Source: an uncultured beta proteobacterium
Lineage (GTDB): Bacteria > Pseudomonadota > Gammaproteobacteria > Burkholderiales > Rhodocyclaceae
Length of the DNA stretch: 12,456 bases
NCBI GenBank assembly: GCA_903917505.1
Contig: CAIXAY010000187.1
Span: 1 to 12,456 of the forward strand
Reading direction: 5' to 3'
The notes under the pieces are model-generated. The model was not told the origin of the DNA. It was given only the letters and a program-made list of their open reading frames with translations, and ran no database searches. Shown here piece by piece: positions 1-7,335 of this stretch (position 1 is its first letter; each line of letters begins with the position of its first letter). The position numbers and the translations under genes are program-made.

Positions 1-925
1 ACCCCTTGAAGCCCGCCAGGCTTATGCCATACGAAAGGCGGCCTGAGTTGCAAAACCGTGTCCAGGAAATGCGAGCCGGTACACGCGCGAGAAGCGCGCG
101 TGTCGACAGCGCCCATGGCGGCTCTTCAGTTGCCCGCGCAACCGGGATCGAATGGCCCGCATCCTCGGCCATCAGCCGCAGGACCTGCTCGGCGACCTGC
201 AGCGATTGATATTTGAAAGCCCGGTCCGCCGACGAGTACTGCGCAAGCGTCGAGATCAGCTTTCCCGCCTGGGCGATCGAACCGACCATTGCGCTATTGA
301 GAAGGCGCAGCATCGCGATGCGCTTCTCATATACCGGACCGGCGCTTGCCGCCAGTTCGTTCAGCACGTCTTCCACCAGGGCCGCTTTGCCCAATTCCAG
401 ATATCCCATCACTTGCAGCAATCTAAGCCTTCGGTAGTGCAAGGATAGCGGCGGAAGGTCGGCCACCACCTGCGCCAGCAATCGTTCGTGGAGCACGATA
501 TCGCCCGCATGAAATTTGACGGCCGCTTCGTGACAGTTCGCCCAGGCGCGAATTTCAACCGGCGTCCGCTGCGAAATCAGGGAAGCGATCTGACCGGAAA
601 GCACCACGGTCGGCGGCCCTTGCGTTTGCTCATAAAGCAGCAGCCGACCCCAGGTCAGCAGCAACAGGATGTGCACATCGATATGCGATTTCTGATGGTA
701 ACCAGCCTCCATCGCGGCGAGCGCTTCGCGGTCCGGGCGCAAACCGAGACTCGCTTCCTGCAGGGCGATCACCGCCTGCGCCTTGAGATCGCTGGTCGCC
801 GCGACTCGCCGCCAGCCCTGCAGCAGCGACACCGGTTCGGGGTCGAGATTAAGGAAGACCTCGACGAAGCGATCGGGATGGCGGCGGCGGTTTGCCGGAC
901 GCGCCGCGGCAGGGGTAGGCATCAT
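1..925 (-). CDS. Helical-repeat protein of unknown function, 3' end outside window
   Basis: The minus frame is open from an ATG pair at 925/922 to the window edge, giving 308 codons with no stop. Residues about 20-255 look like real protein. They are rich in Leu/Ala helices spaced like TPR or MalT-type helical hairpins (for example around residues 125-150, 160-195 and 198-250). There is no signal peptide, membrane segment or recognisable catalytic motif. After about residue 255 the composition changes to Arg/Ser/Trp-rich text and the DNA holds a 9-bp perfect hairpin, so the true C-terminus or a frameshift may lie there. The start lacks a good Shine-Dalgarno; a TTG at 961 preceded by GGAAAAG is an alternative. 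The gene is divergent from the methyltransferase operon. It could be a TPR-type regulator fragment, but I do not recognise the family. Confidence 0.6.
   Translation of the reverse strand, partial: MMPTPAAARPANRRRHPDRFVEVFLNLDPEPVSLLQGWRRVAATSDLKAQAVIALQEASLGLRPDREALAAMEAGYHQKSHIDVHILLLLTWGRLLLYEQTQGPPTVVLSGQIASLISQRTPVEIRAWANCHEAAVKFHAGDIVLHERLLAQVVADLPPLSLHYRRLRLLQVMGYLELGKAALVEDVLNELAASAGPVYEKRIAMLRLLNSAMVGSIAQAGKLISTLAQYSSADRAFKYQSLQVAEQVLRLMAEDAGHSIPVARATEEPPWALSTRALLARVPARISWTRFCNSGRLSYGISLAGFKG
81..103. repeat. Perfect 9-bp inverted repeat (hairpin)
   Basis: ACACGCGCG at 81-89 pairs perfectly with CGCGCGTGT at 95-103 around a 5-base loop. No T-run follows on either strand, so it is not a simple intrinsic terminator. 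It lies where the left-edge minus frame loses its protein-like composition. Confidence 0.6.
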
Positions 926-1110
926 GTGCAGTTTGAGCGAAATTCGTTCAATCTGGTTCAACTTTTCCGTTCCGCTGTGTGCGTGTCGCCGCCGCAGCCA
1001 TCCCGCAAAAAAATACAAATGTCATTAAAACAACCGCTTAGTGCTTGTGGCCCGCAAGTTGCGATTGAGCGAGGGCATTCACTTCAGTCAGCAGGTTTTC
1101 AACCCAGCGA

Positions 1111-1115
1111 AAGGA
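1111..1115 (+). promoter_or_regulatory. Shine-Dalgarno AAGGA that supports a GTG start
   Basis: AAGGA lies 6 bases before the GTG at 1122. It favours that start over the in-frame ATG at 1164, which has its own AAGGGA about 9 bases upstream. Confidence 0.5.
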
Positions 1116-1121
1116 TGAATC

Positions 1122-2282
1122 GTGACCGCCGTGGAACTCATTCTGCACAAGGGAAACAACGCCATGGAAATCGACCTCGCCGCACGCAGTCCGCTGCGGC
1201 GCTTTTGGGATAAACGGATCGCGCTGCCGGCCAGGCGTATTTTCGAGCGCATCGTTCTGCGTCGCCAAGCCGAGCGACTGTATCTGGTCTTTGGCGGCCA
1301 TATCTTCTTCCAGACGCTGCGCACCGCGGTTCAGCTCGATCTCTTCACGCTGCTCGCGAGCGAGGGTCCGCTGACCCGGCGCGAAATCGCCGCGCGCTTG
1401 CAGATAGCCGAGCAACCGGCACGCGTCATGATCCTCGGCCTCACCGTCGCCGGGCTGCTCAGGAAGAAAGGCGAGCGTTACGCGAACAGCTACCTGGCCG
1501 GCCTGCTGCTCGACAAGAACAGCCCGCGCAAGATCACGGCCTATGTCGAGCTGCAGCATCGCGCCATGTACAAGGGGCTGTGGTGGATGCTCGATTCGGT
1601 GCGCGAGTACCGCAACGTCGGACTGAAAGAATTTGCCGGCGACGAGCCGACGCTGTACGAGCGGCTCGCGCACGATCCGGAAACCGAAGCGGTCTTCCAG
1701 GATGCGATGCAGGAACTGTCGATGCAGGCGAACGCCGACATGGCGCGCTTCGTCGATCTCAAGGGCATCAATCACCTCGTCGATGTCGGCGGCGGTGATG
1801 GCACCAACATCATCGCCCTGGCCCGGCAATGGCCGCACTTGCGCGCCAGCGTCTTCGATTCTCCGACCGTCTGCGAAATCGCCCGCAAGAACATTGCCAG
1901 GCAGGGATTGTCGGCGCGGCTCGCCACCGTTCCCGGCGAATGTTTCGCCGATGAATTCCCCGCCGATGCCGACGCCCTGATGTTCTGCCATTTCTTCACG
2001 ATCTGGGGCGAGCGGAAGGACCGCGAACTCCTCGAAAAATGCTACCGGGCGTTGCCCTCGGGCGGCAAGGTGATCATCTTCAACATGATGCAGCACGACG
2101 ACGAATCGGGACCGGCGAGCGCCGCGGTCGGATCGCCCTACTTCCTCGCGCTCGCGACCGGTACCGGCATGCTCTATACCTGGAACGAGTATGAAACCTG
2201 GATGCGTGAAGCCGGATTCGCCTCGGTGCGCCGCCACCGGCTGCTGCGCGATCACGGACTGATCATCGGCGCCAAGCCCTAA
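1122..2282 (+). CDS. SAM-dependent O-methyltransferase-type enzyme
   Basis: A 386-residue class I SAM methyltransferase resembling the O-methyltransferase family (Pfam Methyltransf_2, as in hydroxyneurosporene and plant small-molecule methyltransferases). Residues about 60-125 form a winged-helix dimerisation-like region (FFQTLRTAVQLDLFTLLA, then LTRREIAARL). SAM-binding motif I is LVDVGGGDGTN at 219-229, with the acidic motif II region VFDSP at 244-248. A post-motif stretch LPSGGKVIIFNMM lies near 311-323. It is probably cytoplasmic and methylates a hydroxyl or similar group on a small molecule; the substrate cannot be read from sequence. The GTG start is chosen for its AAGGA; ATG 1164 would remove 14 residues. 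It is first in an operon, 6 bases before the nitroreductase-fold gene. A regulatory or non-O methyltransferase role is possible. Confidence 0.88.
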   Translation: MTAVELILHKGNNAMEIDLAARSPLRRFWDKRIALPARRIFERIVLRRQAERLYLVFGGHIFFQTLRTAVQLDLFTLLASEGPLTRREIAARLQIAEQPARVMILGLTVAGLLRKKGERYANSYLAGLLLDKNSPRKITAYVELQHRAMYKGLWWMLDSVREYRNVGLKEFAGDEPTLYERLAHDPETEAVFQDAMQELSMQANADMARFVDLKGINHLVDVGGGDGTNIIALARQWPHLRASVFDSPTVCEIARKNIARQGLSARLATVPGECFADEFPADADALMFCHFFTIWGERKDRELLEKCYRALPSGGKVIIFNMMQHDDESGPASAAVGSPYFLALATGTGMLYTWNEYETWMREAGFASVRRHRLLRDHGLIIGAKP

Positions 2283-2288
2283 GCCGCC

Positions 2289-3452
2289 ATGAGCGTCGCG
2301 ACGATTTTTCGCCTGCAGCCGCACTCTGGCCGAACCTCCGTGAATCGAGAGATCCTGCTGCAAATCCTCGACCTCGCCCGCTGGGCGCCGAGCGGCGATA
2401 ATACCCAGCCCTGGCGTTTTGAAATCGTCGACGATTGGCATCTGCTGATCCACGGCTTCGACGAGCGTGACCATAGCCTTTACGATTTCGGCGGCCACGG
2501 CAGCCAGCTCGCGCATGGCGCCTTGCTTGAAACGCTGCGCATCGCCGCCACCGGTTTCGGGCTTGAAGCCAAGTGGGCGCTTCGGCCGGGAAGCACGGAC
2601 AATGCGCCGGACTACGACGTTTTTCTGCGCGCCAGAACGGATCTTGCAGACGATCCCCTGCTGTCCTGCATCGAAAGACGCACGGTCCAGCGCCGGCCGA
2701 TGCGCACCGCGCCCTTGACCCCGGCGCAGCTACATCAATTGAAGCTCGCTGTCGGCCCTGGGTTCACCGTCGACTATTTCGCGAGCTGGCGCGAGCGCTG
2801 GGCGGTGGCGAAGCTGCTTTGGCAGGGCGCCCTGATTCGGCTTACCTGTCCCGAAGCCTTCGAAGTCCATCGCGAGATCATCAAATGGAATGCCCGATTC
2901 AGCACCCACCGGATTCCCGAACAAGCACTGGGTGTCTCTCGGCTGACCGCCAAGCTCATGCGCTGGGCATTGCACAGCTGGGCACGCGTCGATTTCCTGA
3001 ATCGCTACCTGCTCGGCACGCTGGTCCCGCGCCTCCAGCTCGATCTCATCCCGGCCATGGCCTGCGCCGGACACCTGCTGCTGGGGCCGATCAAGCCGCC
3101 TGGCGGCTGGCTCGATTATGTGCACACCGGTATCGCGCTACAGCGCTTGTGGCTCACCGCGACCGCGCTCGGATTGCATCTGCAGCCCGAGATGACGCCC
3201 GTCGTGTTCCGCTGGTATGCGCGGACAGGGAAGCGGCTATCCAGGCTTTCCGAGATCGATCGACAGGCGCAGCGTTTATCCGAACGATTCGAGCGACTGG
3301 CTCAGGCCAGCAACGATGATCGTCTTGTTTTCCTTTGCCGGGTCGGACAGAGCATGGCGCCGCGATCGCGTTCGCTGCGCAGGAGTCTCGGCGAACTGCT
3401 CGTGGCTCCGAAGGCGCCGACCGGATCCTCTACCGGAAGCACGTCGTCATGA
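2289..3452 (+). CDS. Acg/MoeY-like nitroreductase-fold protein
   Basis: A 387-residue protein with the nitroreductase hallmark ARWAPSGDNTQPW at about 30-42, the FMN-phosphate/ribityl-binding type of loop. A second conserved basic stretch, ERRTVQRRPM, lies at 129-138, and a C-terminal helix LQRLWLTATALGLHLQPEM at about 284-302 is typical of the fold. It is longer than a simple nitroreductase (about 200 residues). It resembles the Acg/Rv3131 group and the nitroreductase-like part of actinobacterial MoeY (as I recall, ThiF plus nitroreductase in one chain). Residues from about 345 are Ser/Arg-rich and poorly conserved-looking. FMN redox chemistry is likely, but a degenerate FMN-binding or sequestering role, as proposed for Acg, is possible. 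Its stop overlaps the ThiF start as ATGA, suggesting coupled translation. Confidence 0.8.
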   Translation: MSVATIFRLQPHSGRTSVNREILLQILDLARWAPSGDNTQPWRFEIVDDWHLLIHGFDERDHSLYDFGGHGSQLAHGALLETLRIAATGFGLEAKWALRPGSTDNAPDYDVFLRARTDLADDPLLSCIERRTVQRRPMRTAPLTPAQLHQLKLAVGPGFTVDYFASWRERWAVAKLLWQGALIRLTCPEAFEVHREIIKWNARFSTHRIPEQALGVSRLTAKLMRWALHSWARVDFLNRYLLGTLVPRLQLDLIPAMACAGHLLLGPIKPPGGWLDYVHTGIALQRLWLTATALGLHLQPEMTPVVFRWYARTGKRLSRLSEIDRQAQRLSERFERLAQASNDDRLVFLCRVGQSMAPRSRSLRRSLGELLVAPKAPTGSSTGSTSS

Positions 3453-4393
3453 CCCGGCTGGCCGCTGTGGCAGACGAGGTGCTGCTTTCCGACAATCTGA
3501 CACGGCCCGACGCAGAGTCCGACTGGTCGTACGGCGAGGCTTTTTCGCGCAACCTCGGGCTGATCAACGCAGCCGAGCAGGAACGCTTGCGCACGACGCG
3601 CGTCGCGATCGCCGGGCTCGGGGGCGTCGGCGGCGTCGACCTCGTCACCCTGGCCCGATCGGGGATCGGCAAATTCACCATCGCCGATCCCGATGTCTTC
3701 GAAATGCGCAACACCAACCGGCAATACGGCGCGATGCGCTCGACCGAAGGAAAGTACAAGGCCGACGTGATGTGCCGGGTGGTGCACGACATCAATCCCG
3801 AAGCCGACATCCGCGTCTTCCGCGAACCGATCGGCCCGGGCAATGCCGACGCTTTCCTCGACGGCGCCGACCTGCTGGTCGACGGCATCGACGCCTTCGA
3901 GATCGAGCTGCGCCGCCTGCTCTACCGCAAGGCCCGCGAGCGCGGCATCTACGCGCTCGGCGCCGGGCCGGTCGGCTTCAGCACGGTGTGGACCATCTTC
4001 GCCCCCGGGGGCATGAGCTTCGACCGCTGCTTCGACCTCAACGACCAAATGAGCGGCATCGAAAGCTTCGCCGCGTTCATCGTCGGCATGGCCCCGGCTT
4101 CGCTGCAGCGCAGTTACATGGATTTGTCGTATCTCGACTTCGAGAATCATCGCGGGCCATCGGCCGGCTTGGCCTGCCAGCTCGCTTCCGGCGTCGTCGC
4201 TGCCGAGGTGCTGAAGATTGTCCTGCAGCGCGGTCGCATTTATGCCGCGCCGTATTACCAGCAATTCGACCCCTATGTCGGCCGGCTGATCCGCAAGCGC
4301 CTGTTCTTCGGCAATCGCAATCCGTTGCAGAAAATGAAGCGGCGCTGGCTGGTCAGCCACATCAAGGCGCGATTGCAAGCGAAGGCGGGATAA
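3449..4393 (+). CDS. ThiF/MoeB/E1-like adenylyltransferase
   Basis: The 314-residue protein has an E1-like Rossmann fold: GLGGVGG at 56-62, acidic IADPD at 78-82, NTNRQ at 88-92 with the conserved Arg91, Lys104, and VDGID at 144-148. These are the ATP-binding and carboxylate-adenylating residues of ThiF/MoeB/TcdA relatives. The paired CxxC zinc motifs of MoeB/ThiF are absent; the only cysteines are at 109, 194 and 243, so sulfur-transfer chemistry is not obvious. The ATG at 3449 is chosen because it overlaps the upstream stop; an upstream in-frame start at 3335 would read 38 residues inside the previous gene. No ubiquitin-like partner with a C-terminal Gly-Gly is adjacent. The nitroreductase neighbour echoes MoeY architecture, here split into two genes. 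The substrate is unknown. Confidence 0.87.
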   Translation: MTRLAAVADEVLLSDNLTRPDAESDWSYGEAFSRNLGLINAAEQERLRTTRVAIAGLGGVGGVDLVTLARSGIGKFTIADPDVFEMRNTNRQYGAMRSTEGKYKADVMCRVVHDINPEADIRVFREPIGPGNADAFLDGADLLVDGIDAFEIELRRLLYRKARERGIYALGAGPVGFSTVWTIFAPGGMSFDRCFDLNDQMSGIESFAAFIVGMAPASLQRSYMDLSYLDFENHRGPSAGLACQLASGVVAAEVLKIVLQRGRIYAAPYYQQFDPYVGRLIRKRLFFGNRNPLQKMKRRWLVSHIKARLQAKAG

Positions 4394-4528
4394 GCTTTTG
4401 CTGCGGTCTTTCGTCGCGCCTCTGAACTCGCACGCATTCGAGTAGTCTGACAGGACCGGTTGGAGTGCCAGACTCAATGGCGCACTCTGCTGCCGGTCAC
4501 AGCGTCTCGACACAATCAAGGGGATCGA
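4394..4528 (+). other. Leader region before secreted protein gene
   Basis: This 135-base gap holds a 6-bp inverted repeat (AGTCTG 4444-4449, CAGACT 4469-4474) and an AAGGGG ribosome-binding site just before the ATG at 4529. I see no convincing promoter boxes, no terminator after the ThiF gene and no credible small gene. Confidence 0.4.
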
Positions 4529-5131
4529 ATGAAAAGATTTTGCATCGGAATTCTTTGCGCCGGCCTTGCCCTGCTCGCCACCGCCGCCAGTGCGCAAAGC
4601 ATGACGCGCGTGCGCGGCACCATCACCGCTTTCGACGGCAATGCGCTCGTGGTGAAATCGGGCGACGGCAAGGATCTCAAACTGCAATTGACCGACAAGA
4701 CCACGGTGTCCTATCCCAAGGCGATCAAACTCACCGACATCAAGCCGGGCGATTATGTCGGCACGGCCGCCATGCCGGACGCGAGCGGTCAACTGGTGGC
4801 GCGTGAAGTGCATCTCTTCCCGGAGGCCGCGCGCGGCACGTCCGAGGGACACTTTGCCTGGGACAGCGGTCCCGGCTCGACGATGACCAACGCCAATCTG
4901 GCGAAGATGGTCAGGGCGACCGGCGGCCAGGAGTTGACGCTCGACTACAAGGGCGGTTCGAAAACGGTGCTGGTGCCCGAGGGCATTCCGATCGTCACCG
5001 CCGTGCCCGGCGACCGCTCGCTGCTGCGCCCGGGCGCCAAGGTCTTCATCAGCGCGGAACTCGGCGCCGACGGATCGATGACGGCGGCAAGAATCCAGGC
5101 GAGCAAGGACGGCGTCGATCCGCCGCAATGA
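4529..5131 (+). CDS. Secreted DUF5666-like protein
   Basis: A 200-residue exported protein. Residues 1-22 are a clear signal peptide: basic MKR, hydrophobic core, then ASA before Gln23, a signal peptidase I site. The mature part begins with a small beta-barrel-like module, TRVRGTITAFDGNALVVKSGDGKDLKLQL (given here only as its position, about 25-53), followed by KLTDIKPGDYVGTAA near 70-84. This pattern is typical of DUF5666-type OB-like domains. A similar metal- or ligand-independent beta pattern repeats near 150-195. There are no catalytic residues and no cysteines after the signal peptide, so it is probably periplasmic. The start is fixed by AGGGG and the signal peptide; the longer frame from 4460 has neither. 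It may be transcribed separately from the ThiF operon. Function is unknown. Confidence 0.8.
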   Translation: MKRFCIGILCAGLALLATAASAQSMTRVRGTITAFDGNALVVKSGDGKDLKLQLTDKTTVSYPKAIKLTDIKPGDYVGTAAMPDASGQLVAREVHLFPEAARGTSEGHFAWDSGPGSTMTNANLAKMVRATGGQELTLDYKGGSKTVLVPEGIPIVTAVPGDRSLLRPGAKVFISAELGADGSMTAARIQASKDGVDPPQ

Positions 5132-5249
5132 TCAGCACAAGCTCTGCTGGCACACACGGTTACCGAAAGGCTGAACAAGCGCCACAGACACGAGATGCGC
5201 CAGTGCCTAAAGTGGGATCGTTGCTTCAGCGTCCCCCGCTGGCAATGTT

Positions 5250-5318
5250 TGACCCTCCCTGACCCATCGCCAATGATGGGACTTTGAATCCCGCGCCGCA
5301 AGGCGTGGGATTTTTTTT
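5250..5318 (+). ncRNA. Candidate small RNA or structured 3' UTR
   Basis: Hairpin 1 is CCCATC (5263-5268), a 6-base loop and GATGGG (5275-5280). Six bases later comes a GC-rich terminator hairpin with eight T. Just upstream is a pyrimidine-rich stretch, TGACCCTCCCTGACCC, that could pair with Shine-Dalgarno sequences. Two hairpins, an exposed anti-SD-like stretch and a U-run are the usual layout of a Hfq-type small RNA. The 5' end is unknown and no promoter is convincing, so it may instead be a processed 3' end of the upstream transcript. Confidence 0.3.
5287..5318 (+). terminator. Rho-independent terminator
   Basis: An 11-bp stem (5287-5297 with 5302-5312, one G-U pair) closes on a GCAA tetraloop and runs into eight T at 5311-5318. 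It is 155 bases past the DUF5666-like stop and should end transcription before the MFS gene. Confidence 0.85.
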
Positions 5319-5440
5319 CGCCATCGACGCGGCTGCGGCATTGCAGCCGCAAGCGATCGACAAGAGTTGCTTTATCAACGGCGTCTGTTAGGCTGTCGGC
5401 CGCATTCACTTGCCGATCCGTCTATCCCGATTCTCTTCCG

Positions 5441-6694
5441 ATGACCCAGAACAGCCTTTCCACACGCCTGCCAAGTTCAATGCGGGCCTTGGGGCATCGC
5501 AATTTCCGCTTCTACTTCTTCGGCCAGGCGATCTCGGTCATCGGCTCGTGGATCCAGCAGGTTGCATTGTCCTGGCTGGTCTATCGCCTGACCGATTCGG
5601 CCGCGCTGCTCGGGGTCACGGCATTTTGCGCGCTGGTGCCGCAACTGCTCGTCGGGCCGCTCGCCGGGGCCTGGATCGACAAGCAGGACAAGAAGAAATG
5701 GCTGGTCGGTATTCAAGGCTTGCTCGCCTTGCAGGGTTTCACCCTGGCCACGCTGACTTGGATCAATCTGATCACCCCCGGCTTTCTTGTCTTCATGTCG
5801 CTGACCCTGGGCCTCTTGAACAGCTTCGATACGCCGCTGCGCCAATCACTGATCAACAGCTTCGTCGGGCGGCGCGAAGACCTGCCCAACGCGCTCGCGC
5901 TCAACGCCATCCTGTTCAATATCGGCCGCTCGATCGGCCCGCCGATCGCCGGCCTGCTCGTTGGCCTGACCTCGGAGGCTGCGTGCTTCGCCATCAACGG
6001 CTGCTCGTATCTCGCGCTGATGTGCGGCCTCTGCTGCATCAGGATCGCCTCGCCGCCGCGCGCCACCGGCTCGATGCGCGAGGTGTTCCGTGAAGGCGTG
6101 CATTACGCCTGGCACACCTGGCCGGTGCGCATGCTCATTGTGAACCTGATCGCGGTCAACCTGACCGCCTCGACCTACGCCGTTCTCCTGCCGGTGTTTG
6201 CCAAGAGCGTTTTCGCCGGCGACGCCACGACGCTCGGCTGGCTCTGGGGCGCCGCCGGCTGCGGCGCTTTCACTTCGACAGTGATTCTCGCGACACGCCG
6301 CTCGGAAGGCCAAATCGTGTCCGTGCTGGTTCATGGCGTTGTCATCGCGGCGGCGGCGACCATGGTCTTCGCGGCGAGCGGCGGCCTGCCCCTGGCCATG
6401 CTGGCGATGGCCGCGCTGGGTTCGGGAATCTCGGTGTGCAATGTCGGCACCAACATGCTGCTGCAAAGCATGGCGCCGGAGCACTTGCGCGGGCGCGTCG
6501 TCTCCTTCTTCACCTCGGCGCGCTTCGGTTTCGACGCCATCGGCGGCCTGCTGGCCGGATTGCTCGCCAGCACGCTCGGCGCCGGGCACACGCTGCTCAT
6601 CGAAGGCGGCGTGCTGTCCTTGTTTACGGTCTATCTGCTGACGCAGCGCGCGCGTCTGCTCGCCGGAGTGATCGAAAACCACAAGCCGCGCTAA
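5441..6694 (+). CDS. MFS_3 family exporter
   Basis: A 417-residue major facilitator of the MFS_3/EntS-like group, with about 12 hydrophobic segments. Loop 2-3 motif A is GPLAGAWIDKQDKKKW at 72-87. The family hallmark, NSFDTPLRQSLINSF followed by REDLPNALALN, spans 127-155, and a second-half loop APEHLRGRVVSFF lies near 347-359. EntS-type proteins export siderophores and other small molecules by proton antiport; substrate cannot be deduced here. It sits in the inner membrane. It follows a strong terminator, so it should have its own promoter. The ATG at 5441 is the first in frame. No good Shine-Dalgarno is visible, only pyrimidine-rich sequence. The RlpA-like gene starts 46 bases after its stop. 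Confidence 0.9.
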   Translation: MTQNSLSTRLPSSMRALGHRNFRFYFFGQAISVIGSWIQQVALSWLVYRLTDSAALLGVTAFCALVPQLLVGPLAGAWIDKQDKKKWLVGIQGLLALQGFTLATLTWINLITPGFLVFMSLTLGLLNSFDTPLRQSLINSFVGRREDLPNALALNAILFNIGRSIGPPIAGLLVGLTSEAACFAINGCSYLALMCGLCCIRIASPPRATGSMREVFREGVHYAWHTWPVRMLIVNLIAVNLTASTYAVLLPVFAKSVFAGDATTLGWLWGAAGCGAFTSTVILATRRSEGQIVSVLVHGVVIAAAATMVFAASGGLPLAMLAMAALGSGISVCNVGTNMLLQSMAPEHLRGRVVSFFTSARFGFDAIGGLLAGLLASTLGAGHTLLIEGGVLSLFTVYLLTQRARLLAGVIENHKPR

Positions 6695-6740
6695 GGGTTT
6701 CGCGCCGCACCGCGGGCATACGCCTTGCCGCCCTTCATTC

Positions 6741-7283
6741 ATGAAGGCGAGTTTGGGAATAATCCGCGTTGCCCTGTTCCTTGTCGTCTCTGCTTGCATC
6801 GCTAGCGTCGCCGATCATTCAACGGCGGCGGCATCGGACGCCTCAGCGCACGCTGGCGTGGCCGCAAAGCAGCGCCTTGACCATTCGGGCCGCAAGCGCA
6901 TCGGCAAAGCCTCGTTCTACGCCGACCGCTTCGCCGGCAGAAAAATGGCCGACGGCCGGCGCATGAACCCGCACGGCGACAACGCCGCGAGCAGGACGCT
7001 GCCGCTCGGCACCAAAGCCAAGGTGACCGACCTGGAAACAGGGCGCAGCGCGGTCGTCAACATCGAGGATCGCGGGCCCTATGTGAAAGGCCGGGTCGTC
7101 GACCTCTCGCCGGCGACGGCGCGGCAAATCGGCATCGACAAGGAGAAAGGCGTCGCGCCGGTCGAAGTCGCGCCGATCGCCGTTCCGCAGGCCGACGGCA
7201 GCATCAGGCCTGGCGCGGCCGCGGTCGAGGCGCGAGCGGAACGCGGCGGGACAGCAGGCGCGGCGCGCACGGCACCCCCTTGA
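6741..7283 (+). CDS. RlpA-like double-psi beta-barrel lipoprotein
   Basis: A 180-residue envelope protein. Residues 1-18 form a lipoprotein-type signal ending in VSAC, so Cys19 may be lipidated. A double-psi beta-barrel domain of the RlpA family spans about 54-146: GKASFYADRFAGRKMADG (near 55-72), AASRTLPLGTKAKVTDLE (82-99) and IEDRGPYVKGRVVDLS (108-123). RlpA enzymes are septal lytic transglycosylases that cut peptidoglycan strands lacking stem peptides. The active-site Asp is kept (Asp110 of DRGP), but the position usually given as His in the AAHxTLP motif is Ser84. The C-terminal SPOR domain of full-length RlpA is absent; the tail after 150 is Ala/Arg-rich and looks disordered. Activity is uncertain. 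Possibly co-transcribed with the MFS gene and the protease. Confidence 0.85.
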   Translation: MKASLGIIRVALFLVVSACIASVADHSTAAASDASAHAGVAAKQRLDHSGRKRIGKASFYADRFAGRKMADGRRMNPHGDNAASRTLPLGTKAKVTDLETGRSAVVNIEDRGPYVKGRVVDLSPATARQIGIDKEKGVAPVEVAPIAVPQADGSIRPGAAAVEARAERGGTAGAARTAPP

Positions 7284-7335
7284 AAGCGCCGGATCGGCCC
7301 AGATATCCGCTATTCACTTCCCGCGGATCAAGGTC

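Larger units (their letters stand above)
5132..5440 (+). other. 309-bp intergenic region with hairpins; no protein gene
   Basis: It contains a direct repeat TGACCC (5250-5255 and 5260-5265), two hairpins and an intrinsic terminator, then a third hairpin (GCGGCTGC 5329-5336 with GCAGCCGC 5343-5350). Bases 5132-5220 show nothing clear. A promoter for the following MFS gene should lie in 5351-5440, but only a weak TTGCTT (5367-5372) is visible. Confidence 0.5.

Noticed and set aside
488..1213. 241-codon plus open frame
   Set aside because: It overlaps the left-edge minus gene and the methyltransferase start, and its protein is Arg/Gln-rich without domain features.
1038..2516. 492-codon open frame on the minus strand
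   Set aside because: It lies opposite the methyltransferase, whose SAM motif is clear; the reading has shadow composition.
2289..4393. Thiazole/oxazole-modified peptide (TOMM) cluster
   Set aside because: Nitroreductase plus E1-like genes recall it, but no YcaO cyclodehydratase or precursor peptide is present and the protein types fit MoeY better.
3449..4393. Ubiquitin-like or CBASS-type (Cap2) defence operon
   Set aside because: No E2, JAB peptidase, ubiquitin-like protein, nucleotidyltransferase or effector is adjacent.
4444..4474. 6-bp inverted repeat AGTCTG/CAGACT upstream of the DUF5666-like gene
   Set aside because: Short arms with a 19-base loop and no promoter alongside; expected by chance at this length.
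3302..5128. 608-codon open frame on the minus strand
   Set aside because: It lies opposite the ThiF and DUF5666-like genes, crosses their boundary, and its protein is His/Asp/Arg-rich with no recognisable domain: a GC-rich shadow.
5846..6799. 317-codon minus open frame opposite the MFS gene
   Set aside because: Extremely His/Arg/Gln-rich with no hydrophobic or domain pattern, while the plus frame is a full MFS transporter.
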